DNA from: an uncultured Sphingomonadaceae bacterium
GTDB lineage: Bacteria; Pseudomonadota; Alphaproteobacteria; Sphingomonadales; Sphingomonadaceae
DNA: 64,000 bases
Reading direction: 5' to 3'
Assembly (NCBI GenBank): GCA_947504025.1
Contig: CANNFX010000004.1
Location: forward strand, 62,001-126,000
In this document: piece after piece, positions 27,027-36,367 of the stretch
Layout of the letters: each line of letters starts with the position of its first letter
Position numbering within the stretch: the stretch's first letter is position 1
Translations under genes and position numbers: made by a program
The notes under the pieces: generated by a model
Database searches by the model: none
Told to the model about the DNA's origin: nothing
Seen by the model: only the letters and a program-made list of their open reading frames with translations

Positions 27027-27656
27027 ATGGGCGACCGTTTCAACACCACAGCCGGCTGGGTTCTCTTTGCAGGGATCATTGCGCTGGGTCTTTCAAGCAT
27101 TTCGATGCGTGTCTTCGAACCCGAACATCACGAAGAAAACGCATATCCGATTGAAGGCGTTGTTTCCTCGGAAGGCGCTGCGGAAGGTCCGTCGTTGGCA
27201 ATGATGATGTCGAAGGCTGATTTGACCAAGGGCGAGAAGGTTTTCGCGAAATGTGTGTCGTGCCATACGATCACACCGGGCGGTGCTTCTGGTATCGGTC
27301 CGAACCTCAATGGTATTTTGGGCAAACCTGTAGCCGGCGGTAGTTTCGCTTACAGCTCGGCCTTAAAAGAAGTCGGCGGAAATTGGAATTTTGAACAGAT
27401 GGATGCTTGGCTGAAGAGCCCGAAAGCATTCGCCTCGGGTACCAAGATGAGCTTTGCGGGTCTCGGAAAAGCCGATGATCGTGCCGCAGTCATCGTCTAT
27501 ATGAACTCGATGGGCTCCAACATTCCTCTGCCGGACGTCGTCGAAGAAGCTGCGGCTGATGTCGAAACTGCTGAAGCCGAAGCGGAAGCGGATCTCGAAG
27601 GCGAAGCTGCTGCCGAACAGAACGCTGCGGCTGAAGAAAACGAAGGCGGCGTATAA
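27027..27656 (+). CDS. Membrane-anchored cytochrome c, class I
   Basis: 209 residues. An uncleaved N-terminal helix (TAGWVLFAGIIALGLSSI) anchors it on the periplasmic side. The cytochrome c domain has the heme site C76-VS-C79-H80, PGGASGIGPNLNG, and the distal methionine in GTKMSFAGL. This is the CycM/c552 type that passes electrons from the bc1 complex to terminal oxidases. The C-terminal 40 residues are an unusual Ala/Glu-rich acidic tail. The upstream open frame is ignored because ATG 27027 precisely begins the anchor. Confidence 0.92.
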   Translation: MGDRFNTTAGWVLFAGIIALGLSSISMRVFEPEHHEENAYPIEGVVSSEGAAEGPSLAMMMSKADLTKGEKVFAKCVSCHTITPGGASGIGPNLNGILGKPVAGGSFAYSSALKEVGGNWNFEQMDAWLKSPKAFASGTKMSFAGLGKADDRAAVIVYMNSMGSNIPLPDVVEEAAADVETAEAEAEADLEGEAAAEQNAAAEENEGGV

Positions 27657-27674
27657 GCCTTCTACCGAGAGTAG

Positions 27675-28343
27675 CTAGCCAGCTCTTCCTTTGAAACCCT
27701 GAGCAACCACATACCATTCGGAGCTGCCTTTGCGGCTCGCGGGCGGCTTGGCGTGTTTGACGGTCGTGAAGTGCTTCTTTAGCAGGTCAAGCAGATCCTT
27801 ATCGGTCCCGCCTGCAAGCACTTTTGCTATGAAAGTGCCGCCTTCTGACAGGTTCTCAGCCGCAAACCATGCTGCCGCCTCGACTAAGCCCATAGTGCGC
27901 AAGTGATCGGTTTGTTTATGGCCCACCGTGTTGGCAGCCATATCGGACATTACCAGATCAGGCGGGCCATCGAGCACTGCGCTCAGCGCTGCGGGTGCCT
28001 TATCGTCCATGAAATCCATTTGGAATATCGTGACGCCTTCGATCGGGTCGGTTTCGAGCAAGTCGATGCCGACAATCGCAGCCTTTGGTGAAACCTTGCG
28101 CACGACCTGACTCCAGCCGCCCGGCGTTATTCCTAAATCAACAACACGTTTTGATCCTTTGAGCAGTTTGAATTTTTCGTCGAGTTCAAGCAGCTTGTAT
28201 GCTGCTCGGCTGCGATAGCCGTCAGCCTTCGCTTTTTTGACGTAGGGATCGTTGAGCTGCCGCTCCAGCCAGCGGGTCGAAGAAGCGGTGCGCTTCTTTG
28301 CTGTGCGAACTTTGCGGTCCGGGTTCTTGCCAGAACGGCTCAA
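27675..28343 (-). CDS. rlmE: 23S rRNA (uridine-2'-O-)-methyltransferase RlmE
   Basis: 222 residues. It methylates U2552 in the A-loop of 23S rRNA (FtsJ/RrmJ). The SAM site is VVDLGITPGGWSQV, preceded by the substrate-binding region YRSRAAYKLLELDEKF with the catalytic Lys. DLVMSDMAANTVG supplies catalytic Asp, and FIAKVLAGG the third catalytic Lys. The N-terminus is basic (about 30 residues), consistent with RNA binding. Its ATG overlaps the ppx/gppA stop, so the two are co-transcribed. Confidence 0.95.
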   Translation of the reverse strand: MSRSGKNPDRKVRTAKKRTASSTRWLERQLNDPYVKKAKADGYRSRAAYKLLELDEKFKLLKGSKRVVDLGITPGGWSQVVRKVSPKAAIVGIDLLETDPIEGVTIFQMDFMDDKAPAALSAVLDGPPDLVMSDMAANTVGHKQTDHLRTMGLVEAAAWFAAENLSEGGTFIAKVLAGGTDKDLLDLLKKHFTTVKHAKPPASRKGSSEWYVVAQGFKGRAG

Positions 28344-29515
28344 TGTTTTTCTCCGCGCAATTTCTGCGCTGCTGCGCGCCCGTCAACTTCGGCAGACATG
28401 AGGCTGCGTAAGATCCCTTCGCGAATACCGCGGTCTGCCACGCCAAGGCGGGGTGCTGGCCATATGTCGAGAATAGCATCAAGGATTGCGCAGCCCGCTA
28501 CCACCATTTCGGACCGATCCCTACCGATGGTCGGTAAGGCGGCGCGTTCGTCGGGAGACATTTGCGAAAGGCGTGTGTTGATGTTGCGCATAGCCTGTGT
28601 CGGAATGATCAGGCCATCGACTGCGCGGCGATCATAATGCGGCAATTCGAGATGCAGGCTGGCCAATGTTGTGACTGTCCCACTGGTCCCCAGCAGCCGC
28701 ATGTCCGCTACTTGAGAGGGAGCTATCCGTCCCGCAAATTGTGCGAAGCTGTCGCTAACAAGGCGGCGCATTTCGGTGTAACGTTCAGCGCGGATTTCTG
28801 GCGTATCTTCGCCTCGTCCGACCGTTTCGGTCAGGGACACGACACCCCATGGCACCGATTGCCAGTCGAGAATATGCGGGACGGGATCGCCTGGCTCGAT
28901 TAGAACCAGCTCTGTCGAACCGCCGCCAATGTCGAAGATCACCGCTGGGCCAGGGCTGTCGGTCAGCAGCACATGGCAGCCCAGGACTGCAAGCCGCGCT
29001 TCTTCCTCGGCAGAGATGATGTCGAGCACGATCCCTGTTTCATCGCGGACACGGTTTATGAATTCTGCCCCGTTGTCAGCGCGGCGGCAGGCTTCCGTGG
29101 CGACGGAGCGGGCAAGGTGGACGTTGCGTCGCTTCAACTTTTCGGCACAAACTTTCAAGGCGCCAAGCGCACGATCCATCGCCTCGTCGCTCAACCGTCC
29201 GCTATCGGCTAATCCTTCACCCAGTTTCACAACGCGGCTGAACGCGTCGATTACGGTGAAGTCTTCACCGGCGGGACGAGCTATCAGCAGCCGGCAATTG
29301 TTTGTGCCGAGATCGAGCGCGGCATAGGCCTGCCTGCGGTTATGGGGTTTGTTTTTGACCGCATTTTTGCTGCCATTTGCGGGCGTGCCGTTCGACTGGG
29401 ACTTGGTCTGCGAGGGGCGGCCAGGCCGGAAATCGGCGACCGCTTTGGCTGTCTTGCCTCGCTTGGGCTTAGTCCCCTTAATGCCGTACGGCGGAGAAAA
29501 ATCCGCCATTATCAA
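28340..29515 (-). CDS. Ppx/GppA-family phosphatase
   Basis: 391 residues. The ASKHA phosphatase core begins near residue 65 with YAALDLGTNNCRLLI. VIFDIGGGSTELVLI forms the second phosphate loop, and LGTSGTVTTLA the third. The family covers exopolyphosphatase and guanosine pentaphosphate phosphohydrolase. At this length (no C-terminal HD part) substrate choice between polyP and pppGpp cannot be told. The N-terminal 60 residues are basic and Ser/Asn rich. It precedes rlmE with an ATGA overlap. Confidence 0.9.
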   Translation of the reverse strand: MIMADFSPPYGIKGTKPKRGKTAKAVADFRPGRPSQTKSQSNGTPANGSKNAVKNKPHNRRQAYAALDLGTNNCRLLIARPAGEDFTVIDAFSRVVKLGEGLADSGRLSDEAMDRALGALKVCAEKLKRRNVHLARSVATEACRRADNGAEFINRVRDETGIVLDIISAEEEARLAVLGCHVLLTDSPGPAVIFDIGGGSTELVLIEPGDPVPHILDWQSVPWGVVSLTETVGRGEDTPEIRAERYTEMRRLVSDSFAQFAGRIAPSQVADMRLLGTSGTVTTLASLHLELPHYDRRAVDGLIIPTQAMRNINTRLSQMSPDERAALPTIGRDRSEMVVAGCAILDAILDIWPAPRLGVADRGIREGILRSLMSAEVDGRAAAQKLRGEKH

Positions 29516-29764
29516 AAGCTTTCACTATCACTCGCAAAAATCACGAGCACCTGACACCGATGCTAGCGACACGGCGCGATGGCGGCAAGTGTAACGACTT
29601 CTGCAAAGTGACATTGTCGTCCATGCGGGGCGAGGAATACGCGGTGGTTCGGCGCTAGCTAGCTCGGACGTGAACACGCGTTAACCAGCGAGATTCATGT
29701 CTTCTTGAAACGCCGCATCCATCACGCGCCAGCGAAACACAATTGCTGCCGTTTTGGAGGATGC

Positions 29765-31837
29765 ATGGAAATCACGGATCTGACGCTTCAGGAAATTCTG
29801 GACGGTTTGCATGCTGGCGGCGGGACCTATGGGCTTGGCGCGTCACAATTCACGTTTTCCATTCCCGGAGCAGGCAGCGAATGGTCGGCATATGCCGCCG
29901 GGGAGGAGCAGGATACTGACTATTCAGACCTGACAGCAGCGCAAGCAAGCGACTTTCGACTTGCCTTGTCCGCTTGGGATGAATTGATCGCCCCGGACTT
30001 CACCGAGGTTTCCGACAATGGAGCCGGATCTGGCGAATTGCGGGTGGCGTTTACCGAAATGAGTGCGGGGACTGCTGGATTTGCTTATTTGGGGACGCCG
30101 CGCGCACCGGGTGGCAAGGTGGGCGATATCTGGCTCAACTCAGATAGCGTGGGTGAGAATTTCGGGAAGGGGACAAGCAACTACGGGACGCTCCTGCATG
30201 AAATTGGCCATACGCTCGGCCTAAAGCACTCCTTCTCGGCGCCTTCCTTGCCTGCGGAATTTGATACCGTTCGTTATACGATTATGGCCTACACAGGCGC
30301 GGACACCAAAGTAGATTTCAATGTTACGTCTAGTGGTATCAGTTCATCGAGCGGTTCCGTTCAGGAACTTACTCCGATGGTACTCGACATCGCGGCCGTC
30401 CAGTCGATTTACGGGGCTGAAACAGATACGCGTAGCGGGAACGATACATATTCGTTTACCGAATCTGACGGTGATTATCTGCAAGCGATTTATGACGCGG
30501 GTGGCGACGATACAATCGACCTGTCGGGTACCACACGCAGCAACGAAATTGATCTTAGGCCCGGCGCTTACTCAAGTATCGGCATTTGGACGGTCGATGA
30601 ACAGATCACATATTGGCAGGCTCAGGCATCATGGGCATCCAACTTCATAGCGGCGCGATTTGACGAAAGTTCGTATGAATGGCGTGATAACTTAGGGATC
30701 GCCTTCAGCACTGTGATCGAGAATGCAGTCGGCGGTGCAGGAAGTGATACTATTCTTGGTAATGACGCGGCCAATAAGCTCTACGGCATGGCAGGTAACG
30801 ACATCATTGACGGCGGTGCCGGTATCGATCGCCTCTACGGTGGCGAGGGTGATGATGTATTTCATGCTGATGACGCAAACGAACGGATTTTCGAACTTGC
30901 CGGCGAGGGGTTCGACACCGTCATTTCACACGTCGTTGCGCTCAGGCTTCGCAAGTTCGTCGAAGCACTTGAATTGGAGGGTGTTGGGCGTGTCGGAGTT
31001 GGAAATGATCTCGATAACAGTTTGACTGCCAACTCGACTGCCAGTTTCCTGTTCGGCAAGGGCGGCAATGATACGATCCATGGCGGCGAGGCAGACGACC
31101 GCTTGTATGGGGGCGCTGGCAATGACGCCATAAATGGCGGCGGCGGGAACGACGTTATTGATGGCGGCAGTGGTAACAACACACTGACTGGCGGGGTTGG
31201 TGATGACACCTTCTTTGTCCGTTCCGCGGGAGATGTCGTGAACGAAGACGTTGGTGGCGGGACAGACGAGATCAAGACCTATGTCGACTTCGCATTACCT
31301 GACAACGTTGAGAATTTGACTCTATTCGGCACAGCTTCTGTTGGTACGGGTAACGCCCTCGGCAATCAGCTTCGCGGAACTGGCGGTGCAGACAACCTTT
31401 CAGGTGGTGACGGAGACGATGTTATCCGAGGGCTTGATGGCACGGATACAATCGATGGGGGCATTGGTCTCGATAAGCTATTCGGCGGCATAGGAGAGGA
31501 TATTCTTACCGGCGGTGAAGGTGCGGATCAGTTTATTTTTGACGAGGGCGACCTAAGGATCAAAGGTAGCCGGATTGAGACAATTACCGATTTCAGCCAG
31601 GTCGAGAACGACACGATTCGACTCAACCGGATCGACGCCGATATCGGTACCGGCGTGGATGACGATTTCACATTTCTTGGCGATGCGGCATTTACTCAGA
31701 CGGCAGGCGAGTTGCGTTATGGACAGAACGGAACCGATACGATTATCTATGGCGATACGGACGGTGATGGAATTGCCGATTTCCAACTAATGTTGAACGG
31801 TCTGATCGACTTGCAGCAAAGCGATTTTGTGTTGTAA
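29765..31837 (+). CDS. Serralysin-like RTX metalloprotease (M10)
   Basis: 690 residues. The zinc site is HEIGHTLGLKH (from His145) and the Met-turn is TIMAYTG, both diagnostic of M10B serralysins. From about residue 325 come several blocks of calcium-binding RTX nonapeptides (GGxGxDxL/I, e.g. GGAGIDRLYGGEGDD). The end, LQQSDFVL, fits a C-terminal type I secretion signal. It should be an extracellular, calcium-activated protease. A strong GGAGG site lies 4 bases before ATG 29765. No ABC/MFP/TolC secretion genes or inhibitor gene lie nearby. Confidence 0.92.
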   Translation: MEITDLTLQEILDGLHAGGGTYGLGASQFTFSIPGAGSEWSAYAAGEEQDTDYSDLTAAQASDFRLALSAWDELIAPDFTEVSDNGAGSGELRVAFTEMSAGTAGFAYLGTPRAPGGKVGDIWLNSDSVGENFGKGTSNYGTLLHEIGHTLGLKHSFSAPSLPAEFDTVRYTIMAYTGADTKVDFNVTSSGISSSSGSVQELTPMVLDIAAVQSIYGAETDTRSGNDTYSFTESDGDYLQAIYDAGGDDTIDLSGTTRSNEIDLRPGAYSSIGIWTVDEQITYWQAQASWASNFIAARFDESSYEWRDNLGIAFSTVIENAVGGAGSDTILGNDAANKLYGMAGNDIIDGGAGIDRLYGGEGDDVFHADDANERIFELAGEGFDTVISHVVALRLRKFVEALELEGVGRVGVGNDLDNSLTANSTASFLFGKGGNDTIHGGEADDRLYGGAGNDAINGGGGNDVIDGGSGNNTLTGGVGDDTFFVRSAGDVVNEDVGGGTDEIKTYVDFALPDNVENLTLFGTASVGTGNALGNQLRGTGGADNLSGGDGDDVIRGLDGTDTIDGGIGLDKLFGGIGEDILTGGEGADQFIFDEGDLRIKGSRIETITDFSQVENDTIRLNRIDADIGTGVDDDFTFLGDAAFTQTAGELRYGQNGTDTIIYGDTDGDGIADFQLMLNGLIDLQQSDFVL

Positions 31838-31948
31838 ATTCGGTTGGAGCGCAATTGGGCCCAGCACATGTGACCGAAACTTCGTCGCATACCGGGTCGA
31901 TGAAACTCCTTGACCCTCAGAAAACCGCCGTTTAACGGCGCCGACGAT

Positions 31949-32022
31949 TGCCCCGTCGTCTAATGGTAAGACTACGGACTCTGACTCCGTCAATTGAGGT
32001 TCGAATCCTCACGGGGCATCCA
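31949..32022 (+). tRNA. tRNA-Gln (anticodon CUG)
   Basis: A full 74-base cloverleaf folds by eye. The acceptor stem is TGCCCCG with CGGGGCA (U1-A72, typical for tRNA-Gln). The D stem is GTCT/AGAC, the anticodon stem ACGGA/TCCGT with loop CTCTGAC (anticodon CTG), and the T stem TGAGG/CCTCA with loop TTCGAAT. The discriminator base is T, and CCA is encoded at 32020-32022. Confidence 0.93.
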
Positions 32023-32129
32023 TCATGAAAGTTACAAGGCTATGCTTGCTGCTCTCATCGGACAGCGAGCCCGATTGTAATTCTTTGATTTGCAATAGTT
32101 CCTACTCAGCTGACTACGCCTTCACGTGA

Positions 32130-32738
32130 CTATGCGTGCGACCAATCGGTAGGATCATCTGAATTGCCCGGGGATTGGCCCAGAACGTCACCCTCCGTGG
32201 ATACTCCAAGCCCCAGCACTGTGCGGTTTGCATAGCAAAAATAGGCAGCGACCTGATTGATTTCCAAAATCTCGCCATCGGAGTATCCAGCACTTCTCAG
32301 GGTTTCGATTGATGCTTCCTCTAGAGAGGCCGGGTTGAGCGTCAGCATCTGCACGTAATGCAATGCGGCCTTTTGCGCAGTTGAGAGTGGAGTATTTTCC
32401 GGAGCCCTGGCTTGGAGTGCGGCCCGTATCTCGGCACATTTGACCTTATCATCGAGAAGCTTCTTCAAGCCTGAGAAATGGTGCTCCACGCAATAGCTGC
32501 ACTCATTGAGCAGGCTGACCCAAACACCAATTGTTTCCAGAAACCATTTCGGGACTTGGTTCGCCGAGTGATGGAGAACATTTTTGTAGATCGTCATATG
32601 CCCCTCCATTGTGTGGGGCCTGAGGCTGTGTGCCATCATGATATTATCGATATTGTTCTCTGGACCTTTGACCCGGTCATAAAGTTTGCGCAGGCGCCCT
32701 GTCGCGTCCGAATATGCGACCGTTTGAATCCAACTCAT
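32130..32738 (-). CDS. Carboxymuconolactone decarboxylase/AhpD-family enzyme
   Basis: 202 residues. The AhpD-like core carries the redox motif E-C80-SY-C83-xxH87 (ECSYCVEHH), as in uncharacterised peroxidase-related proteins. The length and the partner region LGLGVSTEGDVLGQSP fit that subgroup. The function is probably thiol-based peroxide or alkyl hydroperoxide reduction. It follows hutC on the same strand by 58 bases with AAAGGGGG before its ATG, so hutC and this gene may be co-transcribed. A link to histidine use is not established. Confidence 0.82.
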   Translation of the reverse strand: MSWIQTVAYSDATGRLRKLYDRVKGPENNIDNIMMAHSLRPHTMEGHMTIYKNVLHHSANQVPKWFLETIGVWVSLLNECSYCVEHHFSGLKKLLDDKVKCAEIRAALQARAPENTPLSTAQKAALHYVQMLTLNPASLEEASIETLRSAGYSDGEILEINQVAAYFCYANRTVLGLGVSTEGDVLGQSPGNSDDPTDWSHA

Positions 32739-32796
32739 ATGCTTCCCCCTTTTTCTGATTTTTTGTTTTTAGCGTATTGCTGAATATCGCGGCCAA

Positions 32797-33489
32797 TCAG
32801 TCGAACAGGCTGGTTTGCGTCGTAATTGAAAACAGGTCGGACGGGTGGCTCATTTTGACAAGCGTTACCGGAAGTATGTCGAGGCGGGTTTGCCGTTCGA
32901 TCACGAACACAGGGCTACCTTTCCGAATTTTTAAGTATCGCGCTTGCGCGCTGTCCGCAGCTTCGGCCCTGAGAATTGTACGCACGGCCGAGTAGGGAAC
33001 TTTTTCTACAAGCCATTCATTTGGGCTCATGCCGTTAAAGTCATGATCCGCGGCGTCCGGTACAGCATCCAAATTTATCAGCCTGTCTTCAAATTGGTAT
33101 GGCCGCCCGTCGGATAGGTGCAAGCAGCATATGTGAAGCAACGGTGCATCCTTGAAATCCCCGGTCATATCCAAAGCACTGCCGCCCTTTTCAGCGGCGA
33201 GTAATTTGTAACCATATTGCGCACCGCTTGCGATAATTTCATTGCGTACAATGGGTATTGTGAGCGTTGACGAATGAGCGCTGCGAGCGGTCACTCTGGT
33301 CCCGGCTTTGCGGCGCCGTTCGACCAACCCTTGTTGCACAAGGTCCGCCATCGCCCGGCGAATGGTACCACGCGCGACACCAAATTCTGCCGCTAACTGT
33401 TCTTCATGTGGAAGGTTGCTGCCAGCAGGCCATATCTGCCGGGTGATCCGATGCAGCATCTCGGCCCTGATTTTTTCGTATGCGTGCAT
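32797..33489 (-). CDS. hutC: HutC histidine-utilisation repressor, GntR family
   Basis: 230 residues. The N-terminal GntR winged helix (EEQLAAEFGVARGTIRRAM, about 28-50) is followed by a C-terminal UTRA ligand domain (about 85-225), which in HutC binds urocanate. Its position divergent from hutIHUG and the nearby HutC-type operator make the assignment firm. ATG 33489 has AGGA 6 bases upstream; the frame stays open to TTG 33567, but that basic extension is not needed by the family. Expected action: represses hut genes until urocanate accumulates. Confidence 0.9.
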   Translation of the reverse strand: MHAYEKIRAEMLHRITRQIWPAGSNLPHEEQLAAEFGVARGTIRRAMADLVQQGLVERRRKAGTRVTARSAHSSTLTIPIVRNEIIASGAQYGYKLLAAEKGGSALDMTGDFKDAPLLHICCLHLSDGRPYQFEDRLINLDAVPDAADHDFNGMSPNEWLVEKVPYSAVRTILRAEAADSAQARYLKIRKGSPVFVIERQTRLDILPVTLVKMSHPSDLFSITTQTSLFD

Positions 33490-33560
33490 CAGGTTCCTGA
33501 CTTTGGATCGCTTCGGTCGGCCGCGCCGGATATTCTTTGACGATACAGCAGAATAGGTGA

Positions 33561-33589
33561 TTGACAATATCTATTATGTATAGACATAT
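33561..33589 (+). promoter_or_regulatory. hut promoter with HutC-type operator
   Basis: TTGACA (33561-33566) is followed after 17 bases by ACATAT (33584-33589). The near-palindrome TGTATAGACA at 33577-33586 matches the HutC-subfamily operator GT-N-TA-N-AC and overlaps the -10 box. A bound repressor would block the polymerase. The site lies about 40 bases before the hutI start. Confidence 0.55.
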
Positions 33590-33626
33590 CGATCATATAT
33601 TCACCCTGATGACTCGAGATCCGCTT

Positions 33627-34829
33627 ATGTCTGATTGCTATATTCTGACGGATGCCCGCCTTGCACCGATGCATGTGGAGGGCGGGCCTGGGTACTCGCA
33701 GTCAGGTGTAGTCGTGGTCGACGGGGCCACAATTGCTTTTGTAGGGGCGGAGGACGGCCTCCCCGAACAATATCGGTCGGCCCAGCGTCGCCCGCTTGAA
33801 GGGCGCCTCGTCACGCCAGGCCTGATCGATTGCCACACACATCTGATCTACCACGGTTCGCGAGCGCGTGAATTCGAAATGCGGCAAACGGGCGCAAGCT
33901 ATGAGGAGATTATGCGCGCCGGTGGCGGGATATTTTCGACAGTGGAAGCGACCAGGCTAGCCTCCAACGAAGAGCTGTTGTCAGGCGCGCTTGTACGAGT
34001 TGATCGCCTGATTTCAGAAGGCGTAACGACTGTTGAAATCAAATCTGGATATGGATTGGATATAGAGACTGAACTGCGGATGTTGCGGGTCGCACGGATG
34101 CTGGAACAACATCGTCCGATCCGTATACGAACAACATTTTTGGGGGCCCATGCATACCCCAAACATATGGACGCAGATGAGTATCTGGATGACGTTTGCC
34201 TGCCAGCGATGGGCGCCGCTGATGCGGAAGGTCTAGTCGATGCCGTTGACGGATTTTGCGAAACCGTAGGATTTTCATCACGCCAAGTAGACCGTGTTTT
34301 CGAGCAAGCGGCAAAGCTTGGTCTTCCGGTCAAACTCCACGCTGAACAATTGTCGGATCAAGGTGGGGCGATATTGGCGGCTAGTTACCAGGCTCTGTCG
34401 GCAGACCACCTTGAATTCCTGAGTGATGAAGGCATTGCGGCAATGGCGGCAGCGGGCACGGTTGCGGTTTTGTTGCCCGGTGCATTTTTCATGTTGAAAG
34501 AAACGCAAAAACCGCCGGTTGAGAAACTGCGCGAGGCTGGTGTTCCGCTGGCAATTGCGACGGATTGCAACCCAGGATCATCACCGATGACCTCGCTGCT
34601 ATTGGCTATGAACATGGGTGCGATTCTGTTCGGACTTTCACCTCAGGAATGTCTGGAGGGTGTTACCAAAAACGCCGCCCGAGCCTTGGGGCTTTCGGAT
34701 GTCGGCCAGATTAAACCCGGAATGCGCGCAGATTTGAACATTTGGGATGTCGATGATCCGGCCGAGCTAACCTACCGCATGGGTGATGCGCCGCTGAAGC
34801 AACGTATTTTTGGTGGTGCGGAATGCTGA
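33627..34829 (+). CDS. hutI: Imidazolonepropionase
   Basis: About 400 residues. It opens imidazolone propionate to formiminoglutamate, the third step of histidine breakdown. The metal-binding motif is [14 protein letters not shown]. The substrate loop [13 protein letters not shown] and later [12 protein letters not shown] are typical of HutI amidohydrolases. ATG 33627 is chosen (ATG 33609 is an alternative). It is the first gene of the operon and overlaps hutH by 7 bases. Confidence 0.96.
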   Translation: MSDCYILTDARLAPMHVEGGPGYSQSGVVVVDGATIAFVGAEDGLPEQYRSAQRRPLEGRLVTPGLIDCHTHLIYHGSRAREFEMRQTGASYEEIMRAGGGIFSTVEATRLASNEELLSGALVRVDRLISEGVTTVEIKSGYGLDIETELRMLRVARMLEQHRPIRIRTTFLGAHAYPKHMDADEYLDDVCLPAMGAADAEGLVDAVDGFCETVGFSSRQVDRVFEQAAKLGLPVKLHAEQLSDQGGAILAASYQALSADHLEFLSDEGIAAMAAAGTVAVLLPGAFFMLKETQKPPVEKLREAGVPLAIATDCNPGSSPMTSLLLAMNMGAILFGLSPQECLEGVTKNAARALGLSDVGQIKPGMRADLNIWDVDDPAELTYRMGDAPLKQRIFGGAEC

Positions 34830-36367
34830 CCTTATCACCCGGCACAGTAAGCTTGTCTTCGCTTGAGCGTATCTGGCGTGAAGGTTTGCCGGTATCGCTT
34901 GATGCTGATGCGCGCGAGCGGATAGCCCTGTCAGCTGCGCGAATAGCCGAGGCAGCAGCTGGGTCCGAAGCAGTTTATGGCGTGAATACGGGTTTTGGAA
35001 AACTTGCCTCCATTCGTATCGCATCAGAAGATACGGCATTGCTGCAGCGCAATTTGATCTTGTCCCATTGTTCGGGCGTTGGCCCGGATACGCCGAAAGC
35101 GACAAAGCGCCTGATGATGGTGCTGAAACTGATTTCTCTAGGGCGCGGAGCATCAGGCATTAGGCCCGAAACGGTGACATTGCTCGAAGCGATGCTGGTA
35201 CACGGCGTCCATCCCATCATTCCCGCCCAAGGGTCGGTAGGCGCATCGGGCGATCTTGCGCCGCTTGCGCATATGGCTGCGGTCATGATGGGTGAAGGTT
35301 CGGCTGAATGGCAGGGCGAAGTCATGTCTGGCGGAGATGCGCTTGCTAAAGCCGGATTGTCGCCGATCATCTTGGGGCCGAAGGAAGGGTTGGCTCTTAT
35401 TAACGGCACACAGTTCTCAACAGCACATGCATTGGCGGGGCTATTCCATGGTTGGCATGCAGCACGGATATCGTTGCTTTCATCCTCGATGTCGATTGAT
35501 GCGGCGATGGCATCGACCGCCCCTCTGATTGAAGAAATCCACACTTTGCGGGGCCATCCTGGCCAAATAGCAGCGGCTGCGACCATGCGTGCGTTGCTCG
35601 ACGGGAGCGAGATCCGCGAGGCGCACCGTGATGACGACCCACGCGTTCAGGATCCTTATTGCATGCGTTGCCAACCGCAGGTGGTGGGTGCTGCAATGGA
35701 TATGCTGGCTCATGCTGCCGTCACTTTGCGGCGGGAAGCCAACGCTGCAACCGATAATCCGCTAGTGCTGACGTCAGAAGATCGCATCGTCTCCGGCGGT
35801 AATTTCCATGCTGAGCCGGTTGCGTTCGCCGCTGACATCATTGCGCTGGCGTTGGCCGAGATTGGGGCGATAGCCCAACGCCGGATCGCGCTGCTGGTGG
35901 ACCCAACATTGAGTTTTGATCTCCCGGCGTTTTTGGCCGAGGATCCCGGACTCAATTCCGGTATGATGATTGCCGAAGTTACAAGCGCAGCGCTGATGAG
36001 TGAGAACAAGCATTTGGCCAATCCGTGTTCGACTGATTCAACACCGACCAGCGCCAATCAGGAAGACCATGTCAGTATGGCCGCGCATGGCGCACGCCGT
36101 TTGGGGCCGATGGTCGACAATTTATTTCAGATATTGGGTATTGAAATTTTCAGTGCGGTCGAGGGGATCCGTTTCCGTGCGCCGCTCAACACCAGCCCTG
36201 CTCTGATGTCAGTCGCGGCACGCTTTCATGAAGATGTAGCGCCGTTAACGCAGGATCGTTTCCTTAGCCCCGATCTCGAAGCGGCAGCGGATCTTGCCCA
36301 AAATTTTGTTCTGCTGGATGCTACGGCAATACCATTCCCGAAAATTGAGGATTTGCTCCATGATTGA
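34823..36367 (+). CDS. hutH: Histidine ammonia-lyase
   Basis: 514 residues. It converts histidine to urocanate and ammonia, the first step of the pathway. The electrophilic MIO cofactor forms from A141-S142-G143 in [23 protein letters not shown] supplies the catalytic Tyr region, and the conserved [13 protein letters not shown] is present. The start lies inside the end of hutI, and its end overlaps the hutU start by 8 bases, so all are translationally linked. Confidence 0.98.
   Translation: MLTLSPGTVSLSSLERIWREGLPVSLDADARERIALSAARIAEAAAGSEAVYGVNTGFGKLASIRIASEDTALLQRNLILSHCSGVGPDTPKATKRLMMVLKLISLGRGASGIRPETVTLLEAMLVHGVHPIIPAQGSVGASGDLAPLAHMAAVMMGEGSAEWQGEVMSGGDALAKAGLSPIILGPKEGLALINGTQFSTAHALAGLFHGWHAARISLLSSSMSIDAAMASTAPLIEEIHTLRGHPGQIAAAATMRALLDGSEIREAHRDDDPRVQDPYCMRCQPQVVGAAMDMLAHAAVTLRREANAATDNPLVLTSEDRIVSGGNFHAEPVAFAADIIALALAEIGAIAQRRIALLVDPTLSFDLPAFLAEDPGLNSGMMIAEVTSAALMSENKHLANPCSTDSTPTSANQEDHVSMAAHGARRLGPMVDNLFQILGIEIFSAVEGIRFRAPLNTSPALMSVAARFHEDVAPLTQDRFLSPDLEAAADLAQNFVLLDATAIPFPKIEDLLHD

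Noticed and set aside
31922..31940. CGCCG-CGGCG hairpin with a minus-strand TTTT run, just before tRNA-Gln
   Set aside because: It would terminate a minus-strand transcript coming from 32130 through the tRNA. The stem is only five pairs and the distance is about 190 bases, so I do not call it a terminator.
31949..32022. tRNA-Gln as an integration site of an island
   Set aside because: tRNA 3' ends are common attachment sites, but there is no integrase, no repeat of the tRNA end in the window, and the next genes (hut) look chromosomal.
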